Shown here: piece by piece, positions 33,217 through 39,769 of the stretch
Numbering within the stretch: the stretch's first letter is position 1
How the letters are laid out: every line of letters begins with the position of its first letter
NCBI GenBank assembly: GCA_014879565.1
Contig: JACSRW010000016.1
Span: 1 to 58,624, forward strand
DNA from: Chitinophagaceae bacterium
Lineage (GTDB): Bacteria > Bacteroidota > Bacteroidia > Chitinophagales > Chitinophagaceae
Length of the DNA stretch: 58,624 nucleotides
Direction: 5' to 3'
Made by a program: the position numbers and the translations under genes
The notes under the pieces: model-generated
Seen by the model: the letters and a program-made list of their open reading frames with translations, nothing else
Database searches by the model: none
What the model was told of the DNA's origin: nothing

Positions 33217-33288
33217 ACAGGGTCTAAGATATAAAAAAACCCGGCCGGGCCGGCAGACGACTATTCACAAAACTTTGGATATCCGATT

Positions 33289-33318
33289 TTTGAGGGGGAA
33301 ATATTTGTGATATTTTTG
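33289..33318 (+). promoter_or_regulatory. Predicted promoter for lepB
   Basis: TTTG (33289-33292) and TATTTTTG (33311-33318) are 18 bases apart, matching the Bacteroidota promoter. The start codon lies 18 bases downstream of the -7 element, giving a leader of about ten bases. GTGA-N8-TCAC overlaps the -7 element and might be an operator. Confidence 0.5.
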
Positions 33319-33336
33319 TCACCTTAATCACCGGAC

Positions 33337-34866
33337 ATGCCCCTGCAGCACTTTTTTATTGTTTACCTGATCAGCACCCTTATTGTCTTTCTGCCTGCTT
33401 TTGGGCTCGCGCCCCTGTTTACCAAAGCGGGGGAAAAATCCTGGAAAGCCTTTATTCCTTTTTACAACACCTGGATAATGCAGGGACTGGCCGAACGGCC
33501 CCGTCACTGGGTATTCTGGCAGTTTATACCCGTTATCGGCTGGTTTATCAGCCCGGGTATTTTTATAGAGTTTGCCAAAGTGTTCGGGCAGTTTTCACTC
33601 CGGTCACATACAGCGGCGGCATTACTGGCGCCCTTTTATTTTCCCTGGCTGGCAAAGAAAAATCCCGCTTTTGCCGGGGCTGAGGCAGTTAAAAAACATA
33701 AAAAGAAAAACTGGCGGGAATGGGTGGATGCAGCTGTATTCGCCATCGTGGCCGCCACCCTGATCCGGACATTCATCTTTGAAGCGTATACCATTCCTTC
33801 CGGGTCCATGGAAAAATCACTGCTGATTAATGATTTCCTGTTTGTGAGCAAGTTCAGCTATGGTCCCCGTATCCCCAATACACCGCTCTCCGTTCCCTTT
33901 GTTCATAATTATCTGCCGGTCACACAGTCAAAATCCTATACAAGGGCGCTTAGCCTTCCCTATATCCGCTGGTTTGCCTCTCCTGTCAAAAGAGGGGATG
34001 CCGTGGTATTTAATTTCCCGGCAGGTGACACCGTGATTCACAAACCGGGTTATGAATCAGCACAGCCCTATTATGATTTTGTGCGCACCATGGGCCGGGA
34101 AGCAGTGTGGAATGATCCGGAACTCCGGCCGATTGTAGCCCATCCGGTGGATAAAACCGATAATTATATCAAACGCTGTGTAGCCGTGGCCGGTGATACA
34201 CTCCGTATCATCAATGGAGACGTATATATCAACGGACAAAAACAGGAAGTGCCGCCGCATGCGGGACGGCCTTACCTGGTACAAATGAAACCAAACCGGT
34301 ATCTTGACCGCGATGCCCTGGAAGAGATGGGCATTGCCATATTTGAAACCGAACGCAGTTCTGACCTTATGCTGAGCGCTCCGCCGCCTTATCAGTATGT
34401 AATTAATTTGACACTAACGGAGAAAGAAAAGCTCATGCAATCCGGTTTTGTGGAAAAAGCAGATCCTTATATTGAAACCCAGCTGATGCCTACCCGGATC
34501 TTCCCGTATGATACGCTGCATAAATGGACTATAGATAATTATGGCAGTATCTGGATTCCCAAAAAAGGAGCGGAGCTGCAGCTTACACCGGAGAATTATT
34601 CCGTTTATGAAAGGGCTATCCGGGTTTATGAACAGAATGATTTTTTTGAAAAAGAGGGAAAGTTCTGGCTCAACGGGCAACCCGTAACCAGTTATACGTT
34701 TAAAATGGATTACTACTGGATGATGGGGGACAACCGGCATGGTTCGCAGGATTCCCGTTTCTGGGGTTTTGTACCGGAAGACCGCGTGGTCGGCAAGGCC
34801 TGGCTGATCTGGTTCAGCTGGGACAAAGGACCGAGATGGAAACGATTGTTCCGTACGGTTAAATGA
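33337..34866 (+). CDS. lepB: Signal peptidase I, extended Bacteroidota type
   Basis: 509 residues, about 200 longer than the E. coli-like core. Residues 1-115 form an extra membrane domain with three or four hydrophobic segments (LISTLIVFLPAFGLAPLF, WVFWQFIPVIGWFISPG). A further membrane anchor at about 130-148 precedes the catalytic part: Ser157 in IPSGSMEKSL and general base Lys279 in NYIKRCVAVAGD. A long insertion follows, and the last box MMGDNRHGSQDSRFWGFVPEDRVVG is complete. It removes signal peptides from exported proteins at the inner membrane. The extension is usual in this phylum. Confidence 0.94.
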   Translation: MPLQHFFIVYLISTLIVFLPAFGLAPLFTKAGEKSWKAFIPFYNTWIMQGLAERPRHWVFWQFIPVIGWFISPGIFIEFAKVFGQFSLRSHTAAALLAPFYFPWLAKKNPAFAGAEAVKKHKKKNWREWVDAAVFAIVAATLIRTFIFEAYTIPSGSMEKSLLINDFLFVSKFSYGPRIPNTPLSVPFVHNYLPVTQSKSYTRALSLPYIRWFASPVKRGDAVVFNFPAGDTVIHKPGYESAQPYYDFVRTMGREAVWNDPELRPIVAHPVDKTDNYIKRCVAVAGDTLRIINGDVYINGQKQEVPPHAGRPYLVQMKPNRYLDRDALEEMGIAIFETERSSDLMLSAPPPYQYVINLTLTEKEKLMQSGFVEKADPYIETQLMPTRIFPYDTLHKWTIDNYGSIWIPKKGAELQLTPENYSVYERAIRVYEQNDFFEKEGKFWLNGQPVTSYTFKMDYYWMMGDNRHGSQDSRFWGFVPEDRVVGKAWLIWFSWDKGPRWKRLFRTVK

Positions 34867-34928
34867 GGTATATTTATCCACCCAGTCCGAATATCCGGTT
34901 ATCCGGGGGTACCTCTGATACATAAGGC

Positions 34929-35414
34929 ATGGAAAAACACAATTTCGGTTTTGACTACGAAGTGTACAACAGCAGCAGTGAGCTGAATCCTGGTGATGCC
35001 CTTTTACTGGAAAAGGCCCGCCAGGTTTCCGGAATTGCGTATGCTCCCTATTCCCGCTTTTATGTAGGGGCAGCGGCCCTGCTGGAAAACGGGCAAATTA
35101 TTACCGGTACCAACCAGGAAAATGCATCCTACCCCGTGGGTATCTGCGCGGAAAGGGTTTTACTGGGCTCTGCGGCTACGCTCTACCCGGACGCAGCAAT
35201 ACTGTCAATTGCCATCAGTTACAATACAGCAAAGGAAAAAACAAACCACCCGATCTCACCCTGTGGTATGTGCCGGCAATCATTACTTGAATATGAAACC
35301 CGCTTTAAAAAACCGGTAAGGATTATCATGGGGGGGCTGACAGGAAAGGTTCATGTGGTGGAATCGGTCAGGTTACTGCTCCCTTTTGCCTTCACCAGTG
35401 AGGAACTGATTTAA
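34929..35414 (+). CDS. cdd: Cytidine deaminase
   Basis: 161 residues. Zinc-site motifs are GICAERVLLGSA with the catalytic glutamate after cysteine, and SPCGMCRQSLLEYE. The substrate-side motif YAPYSRFYVGAAALLENGQIITGTNQENASYPVG is clear. The enzyme converts cytidine or deoxycytidine to uridine forms in pyrimidine salvage; the three-cysteine tetrameric type is indicated by CAE rather than HAE. Its last four bases overlap the end of the convergent ogt gene. Confidence 0.94.
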   Translation: MEKHNFGFDYEVYNSSSELNPGDALLLEKARQVSGIAYAPYSRFYVGAAALLENGQIITGTNQENASYPVGICAERVLLGSAATLYPDAAILSIAISYNTAKEKTNHPISPCGMCRQSLLEYETRFKKPVRIIMGGLTGKVHVVESVRLLLPFAFTSEELI

Positions 35415-35908
35415 AACAGGGTCTGCACTCCCCAGGCCAAACGGGCCTCATGATCCAGGAGCCATCTTTTTCTGCGTAAACCGCCTGCATAGCCCACAAG
35501 TTCCCGGTTGGAGCCAATCACCCGGTGGCAGGGTACAATAATCGCGATATGATTTTTTCCGTTGGCATTAGCCACGGCCCTTGTCGCTTTGGAATCACCC
35601 ATTCTTCTTGCCAGTTCCAGGTAGCTGATGGTTTTCCCGAAAGGGATTTGCAGCAGTTCATTCCATACTTCCTGCTGATAAGATGTTCCCTCCTGGTTCA
35701 GCGGGAGTTCAAACTGGCGCCGCTGCCCGTTAAAATACTGGATCAGTTGTTCGGCACACTGAATCAGCAGGGGAGGGATATGTTTTTTGTGTCCCTCCGT
35801 TTTTTGTGAAGCATCATGAAAACTGACTTCGGTAATGAAGTCTTCCGTGCCGCTGATTTTCAGCAGTCCGATAGGGGAATGATACCAGGTATGAAACCGG
35901 TCAGACAT
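35411..35908 (-). CDS. ogt: Methylated-DNA-protein-cysteine methyltransferase
   Basis: 165 residues. The C-terminal half carries IPFGKTISYLELARRMG, the recognition helix ATRAVANANGKN and the acceptor cysteine in IIVPCHRVIGSNRELVGYAGG. It repairs O6-alkylguanine by irreversible transfer of the alkyl group to its own cysteine. Size fits Ogt rather than Ada. It runs eight bases downstream of csaA in the same direction and meets cdd tail to tail with a four-base overlap. Confidence 0.94.
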   Translation of the reverse strand: MSDRFHTWYHSPIGLLKISGTEDFITEVSFHDASQKTEGHKKHIPPLLIQCAEQLIQYFNGQRRQFELPLNQEGTSYQQEVWNELLQIPFGKTISYLELARRMGDSKATRAVANANGKNHIAIIVPCHRVIGSNRELVGYAGGLRRKRWLLDHEARLAWGVQTLF

Positions 35909-35916
35909 AGTTGCAG

Positions 35917-36252
35917 TTACCCGATTTTTAAACCATTACCGGCGGGTTTATCCGGCCTCAGTAAAATTACATCCTTATTTTCATCATATACACCCAATAC
36001 CAGGCATTCGGATATAAAATCCGCGATCTTTTTGGGCGGGAAGTTCACCACAGCAATCACCTGCTGGTTCAGGAGTTCCTCTTTCCGGTATAAAGCTGTG
36101 ATTTGTGCCGATGAATTTTTAATTCCGATTTCAGGCCCGAAATCAATACGGAGCCGATAAGCCGGTTTACGGGCTGCCGGAAAATCCTCTGCGCTGATGA
36201 TGGTGCCGGTACGCATATCCACTTTCTCAAAATCTTCCCAGGTAAGATTCAT
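35917..36252 (-). CDS. csaA: tRNA-binding protein of the CsaA type
   Basis: 111 residues, the whole chain being one EMAP/tRNA-binding OB-fold domain: WEDFEKVDMRTGTIISAEDFP, YRLRIDFGPEIGIKNSSAQIT and NFPPKKIADFISECLVLG are diagnostic of CsaA. Homologues bind tRNA and have been proposed to assist export as a chaperone. The start at 36252 is the only sensible one. It precedes ogt by eight bases and is divergent from the Gfo/Idh/MocA gene. Confidence 0.92.
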   Translation of the reverse strand: MNLTWEDFEKVDMRTGTIISAEDFPAARKPAYRLRIDFGPEIGIKNSSAQITALYRKEELLNQQVIAVVNFPPKKIADFISECLVLGVYDENKDVILLRPDKPAGNGLKIG

Positions 36253-36353
36253 TTTTTATTTTCTAAGCTACATATTTGCCCTGATTCATATACGGGGTAT
36301 TTTTTTTGCCTCTTTTGTTCCTTCCCATTAACTTACCGTAAAAATCAAACGAT

Positions 36354-37793
36354 ATGTCATCTGCCAGTAATAATCCCTCCTCCCGCAGGACCTTTATCCG
36401 GAATACCGCGCTGACCGGTGCCGGCTTTTTTATTGTTCCCCGTCATGTTTTGGGGCGTGGATTTATTGCACCCAGTGATAAACTGCATATCGCCGGTATC
36501 GGAGTGGGTGGTAAGGGCGCAGGCGACCTGGCAGAGTTTGCCAAAAGTCCGTTTGTAAATATCAGCGCTCTTTGTGATGTGGATGACCGGCAGGCAGCCG
36601 GAGCAAGGAAAAAATATGAGAAAGCCCCTTATTACCGGGACTTCAGGGAAATGCTGGAAAAGGAGAAAAACAATATTGATGCGGTTTCCGTTTCCACCCC
36701 CGATCATACCCATGCGGTGGCTACCCTGGCCGCTATGCAGCTGGGTAAACATGTTTATACCCAGAAACCGCTAACACATGATATCTATGAAGCCAGGGTG
36801 CTGACGGAAGCGGCCCGGAAATATAAGGTGGTGACCCAGATGGGTAACCAGGGAGGCTCCGGCGACGGGGTGCGGAAGGCGAAGGAAATGGTGGATGCAG
36901 GCCTGATCGGGGATGTAACCGAAGCCCATGCCTGGACCAACCGGCCGGTTTGGCCCCAGGGTGTACCCACCCCCTCGGGCAAACATGAAACGCCGAAAGA
37001 ACTGGACTGGGATCTCTGGCTGGGTACGGCAAAATGGATAGATTATAATCCCGCCTACCTGCCTTTTGACTGGCGCGGCTGGTGGGCCTTTGGCACGGGT
37101 GCGCTGGGAGATATGGCCTGTCATATTATGGATCCCATTTACCGGATTCTGCCGATTCTTTATCCTGAATCGGCGGAATGCAGTGTGGCAACGGTTTGGC
37201 GGGAAAAATGGAATGATACCCAGAATACGGATGCCTGTCCGCCTTCCTCCATTATACACCTGAGTTATCCGCGTACCGACGGAAAAGGAAAAATCAGGGT
37301 CTCCTGGCATGATGGAGGGTTGCTGCCTCCGCGTCCGGAAGAACTGCTTCCTGAAGAGTCTTTCGGTAACTGGGACGGTGGGGTGCTGATGGTTGGGACT
37401 AAAGGTAAATTGTTGCTTGATTGTTACGGAGCAAATCCCCGCTTATTGCCTACCAAACTGATGCAACAGACCAGTCTGCCTAAAGAAACTATCAAAAGGG
37501 TACCCGAGGGCCATTACCTGCAATGGGTGAATGCCTGCCGGGCCGGCTATGGCAAGGCTGAAACCAGTTCTCCATTTGAATATGCCGGTCCTTTTACCGA
37601 AAGTATCCTGATGGGCAACCTGGCGATCCGCAGCTGGATGATAAAAAATCCAAAACTCAAAGGATGGGAAGACAAATACCTCGGCCGCAAAAAACTGCTC
37701 TGGGATGCGAAGAATATGAAAGTGACCAACTTTGATGAAGCGAATCAGTTTGTGAAGAGGGAATACAGGGAGGGATGGGGGTTGGGGTGGTGA
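36354..37793 (+). CDS. Exported Gfo/Idh/MocA family oxidoreductase
   Basis: 479 residues. A twin-arginine signal (SRRTFIRNTALTGAGFFIV) directs it to the periplasm, presumably with cofactor bound before export. Rossmann motif IAGIGVGGKGAGDL, then SVSTPDHTHAVAT, the conserved TQKPLTHDIYEARVLTEA, and MGNQGGSGDGVRKAKEM. The C-terminal part has the long form typical of Bacteroidota and Planctomycetota paralogues (WGLGW end). Exported members act on glycosides through retained NAD, for example as glycosidases or sugar oxidoreductases. It stands alone, 16 kb from the keto-sugar locus, and may serve the same chemistry. Its stop is followed at once by TAATGAG heptads. Confidence 0.9.
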   Translation: MSSASNNPSSRRTFIRNTALTGAGFFIVPRHVLGRGFIAPSDKLHIAGIGVGGKGAGDLAEFAKSPFVNISALCDVDDRQAAGARKKYEKAPYYRDFREMLEKEKNNIDAVSVSTPDHTHAVATLAAMQLGKHVYTQKPLTHDIYEARVLTEAARKYKVVTQMGNQGGSGDGVRKAKEMVDAGLIGDVTEAHAWTNRPVWPQGVPTPSGKHETPKELDWDLWLGTAKWIDYNPAYLPFDWRGWWAFGTGALGDMACHIMDPIYRILPILYPESAECSVATVWREKWNDTQNTDACPPSSIIHLSYPRTDGKGKIRVSWHDGGLLPPRPEELLPEESFGNWDGGVLMVGTKGKLLLDCYGANPRLLPTKLMQQTSLPKETIKRVPEGHYLQWVNACRAGYGKAETSSPFEYAGPFTESILMGNLAIRSWMIKNPKLKGWEDKYLGRKKLLWDAKNMKVTNFDEANQFVKREYREGWGLGW

Positions 37794-37880
37794 ATAACGA
37801 GTAATGAGTAATGAATAATGAGTAATGAATAATGAGTAATGAATAATGAGTAATGAGTAATGAATAATGAGTGATCAGTA
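37794..37880. repeat. Heptad tandem repeat (TAATGAG/TAATGAA), about twelve units
   Basis: An array of seven-base units TAATGAG, TAATGAA and variants begins directly at the stop codon of the Gfo/Idh/MocA gene. Because seven is not a multiple of three, the TAA and TGA of the unit occur in all three rightward frames. The same units appear inverted at 37959-37982, beyond the terminator, so repeats flank the hairpin on both sides. Confidence 0.9.
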
Positions 37881-37893
37881 GAATCCGAAAAAC

Positions 37894-37940
37894 ATAATTA
37901 AAACGGGCACTCCGAAATTCGAGGTGCCCGTTTTAATTAT
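37894..37940. terminator. Perfect 17-bp stem terminator, bidirectional
   Basis: ATAATTAAAACGGGCAC (37894-37910) and GTGCCCGTTTTAATTAT (37924-37940) pair perfectly around a 13-base loop. A and T runs lie inside the stem ends, so it can act for the gene ending at 37793 and the opposite gene ending at 37968. Confidence 0.85.
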
Positions 37941-37958
37941 ACAATGCAGCCAGCCGCT

Positions 37959-37982
37959 CATTACTCATTATTCATTACTTAT
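37959..37982. repeat. Inverted copy of the TAATGAG heptads at a gene 3' end
   Basis: CATTACTCATTATTCATTACTTATT runs into the last codons of the leftward transglutaminase-like gene. Its TAA stop (37968-37970) and the preceding Ser-Asn-Glu codons are made from repeat units. Confidence 0.75.
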
Positions 37983-38855
37983 TGAATCATTCGCCAGCAA
38001 TCTCCGCAACTCCTCAATCTCTTCCATCTTGTACCTTTCTTTGTCATTATCAAAACACCTGCTGAACTCGCCAAGTATATGGGATATGACCTGCTGGTTC
38101 CGGGCTGGTTTGAAATGCCGGGACTCCGGATTTACAGCGATTCTTTTGAAATAACTGTCCACATCAGTATGGGAAAAGGCCTGTCCTGATGCGGGATCAA
38201 TAAAGAATTCAATTTTTTGCCGGGGATCGGCCAGGTTTTCCTCGGAATAACCGGGTTTGAAATAGGCCAGGATAAACTGACGGGGTATAAAGATGGCCTG
38301 AACGGGAATATCCAGCAATTCGCATAGAGAGAGATATAAGCTGCCGTTGCCCAGCTGGTTTCCTCTTTTGGCCTCAAGGGTCTTGTGCAGCAGGAATTCA
38401 TCCGGCTCCCGTAAATTTGTTTCTGTTCCTTTCAGCCCGTAATAACTGTAGAGAATACTGGTGACCACATTGATCTGCTCCAGGGGAGTAAGGTAGTTAT
38501 TCAGTTCCAGCCATATATTTCTCCTCACTTTTTCCAGTTCCTGTAATACTTTTTCTGAATGTAAATCAGGATAACGGAACCGGCCGGTCAGCAGTGCGCC
38601 GGTGGCCAGTGAATGATGACCCGTAAGTCCCCATTCGCGAAATAAATCCCGAAGATCTGTAAAGTGAAGACGGTGAATCAGTTTTTCAATCCGCTGCTGC
38701 GTGGTTTCGTCTGGAGTGGTTTCCCAGAGATGTTCCAGGTTGGGGATAATAGTATGGCCGTAATTTACGATCTTGTTTGAGACAAGTCCGAAGACTTCCT
38801 CATCCGGATCATCAATCAGGCTGAACAGGGCAGATATCTCTTTGGTGGTTTCCAA
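37968..38855 (-). CDS. Transglutaminase-like protein, SirB1 type
   Basis: 295 residues. The middle region (NYLTPLEQINVVTSILYSYYG, then EAKRGNQLGNGSLYLSLCELLDIPVQAIFIPRQFILAY) matches the SirB1/transglutaminase-like family, in which the catalytic cysteine is often replaced; here Gly-Asn-Gly-Ser occupies the expected site and no cysteine is seen there, so enzymatic activity is doubtful. The N-terminal 80 residues look like a HEAT-type helical region (LFSLIDDPDEEVFGLVSNKIV). The last residues, SISNE, are encoded by heptad repeat. No function can be assigned. Confidence 0.75.
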   Translation of the reverse strand: METTKEISALFSLIDDPDEEVFGLVSNKIVNYGHTIIPNLEHLWETTPDETTQQRIEKLIHRLHFTDLRDLFREWGLTGHHSLATGALLTGRFRYPDLHSEKVLQELEKVRRNIWLELNNYLTPLEQINVVTSILYSYYGLKGTETNLREPDEFLLHKTLEAKRGNQLGNGSLYLSLCELLDIPVQAIFIPRQFILAYFKPGYSEENLADPRQKIEFFIDPASGQAFSHTDVDSYFKRIAVNPESRHFKPARNQQVISHILGEFSRCFDNDKERYKMEEIEELRRLLANDSISNE

Positions 38856-38932
38856 GGTAGCGTTTCGGACACAAGTTCAGTTTTGCCGGCCAAATGCGGG
38901 AATGAATCTTTTCCACAGATGTGGGTAGCGGG

Positions 38933-38953
38933 ACAACTTACAACTTATAACTA
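38933..38953. repeat. Heptad repeat at the 3' end of the methyltransferase gene
   Basis: ACAACTT, ACAACTT, ATAACTA: three seven-base units cover the final codons and the TAA stop of the leftward gene ending at 38938. Confidence 0.6.
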
Positions 38954-39684
38954 ACCACCATCCAGTCCCAGGGTCCTGGTTTTTTCAGCTCAGCGGGGGG
39001 CTTATGAAATTCAGTGCTCCAGTCGTATTCCAGTTTATGGATCCTTTCTGTGGCAAATCCGGCTTCCCGCAGCAGGTGTTCCAGTTCTTCTTTCAGATAA
39101 TGTTTATGAGGTATGTCATCAATCTCTGTGATGCCCTGCCGGATATGGTTCCATTTACTCAGGGCTTTTTTTCCGCTGGTTTCTTTGGGGAAATAGCGGG
39201 TATCAATCCGGTATTGCTGTTGCATGATATTGGTCAGCAGGTAGGATTCAAGCGAAGGAACCGTAAGTACCAGGCGGGCGCCTTTTTTTAAACAGGGGCC
39301 CAGAGCGGCAAAAAAACGGGCCCGGTCTTTCCGGTGAGGAGTAAGTATGGCATTAATGCAAATCCCGAAATCGGCAGCGGGAGCAGCTTTTTTCTTTCCG
39401 CTCATATCGGCCCGCAGGTAGTCCACATTCGGGTAGCTGCTGTGCAGTTTACGGGCAATGGCCAGGTTTTTGGCTGAGATATCCAGCGCGATCACTTTTT
39501 TGAATACAGGTGCCAGTACCGGGATCCATTTTCCGATTGCGCAGCCGATATCTATCACGGTTTTTCCCGGACCGGCCTGTTTGCTGATTACCTGCCGGAT
39601 CAGTCCTTTTTTATCGTGATACAGCACATCAAATATTTCCTCCCCGTAAGAAGGGGCCATGTTTTCCCAGTAGGCGCGTTTCAT
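38938..39684 (-). CDS. Class I SAM-dependent methyltransferase
   Basis: 248 residues. The SAM-binding motif I is VIDIGCAIGKWIPVLA near residue 44, followed by VIALDISAKNLAIAR (acidic residue of motif II) and DYLRADMSG. The later motif RLVLTVPSLESYL fits a small-molecule methyltransferase of the Methyltransf_11/25 type. The substrate cannot be read from the sequence. The final residues and the stop lie inside a heptad repeat. It runs in the same direction as topA, 85 bases after it, across the topA terminator. Confidence 0.88.
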   Translation of the reverse strand: MKRAYWENMAPSYGEEIFDVLYHDKKGLIRQVISKQAGPGKTVIDIGCAIGKWIPVLAPVFKKVIALDISAKNLAIARKLHSSYPNVDYLRADMSGKKKAAPAADFGICINAILTPHRKDRARFFAALGPCLKKGARLVLTVPSLESYLLTNIMQQQYRIDTRYFPKETSGKKALSKWNHIRQGITEIDDIPHKHYLKEELEHLLREAGFATERIHKLEYDWSTEFHKPPAELKKPGPWDWMVVSYKL

Positions 39685-39716
39685 ACACTTCGTTTGCGTG
39701 AAGATAAATGTATATA

Positions 39717-39750
39717 AATAAAAAAAGAGCCTGTATGGGAACAGACTCTT
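39717..39750 (-). terminator. Intrinsic terminator of topA
   Basis: On the minus strand AAGAGTCTGT and ACAGGCTCTT form a ten-base stem with one mismatch pair around TCCCAT, followed by a T run (A run at 39721-39726 on the plus strand). Confidence 0.8.
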
Positions 39751-39769
39751 CAGTAATGTTTAGTATTTC

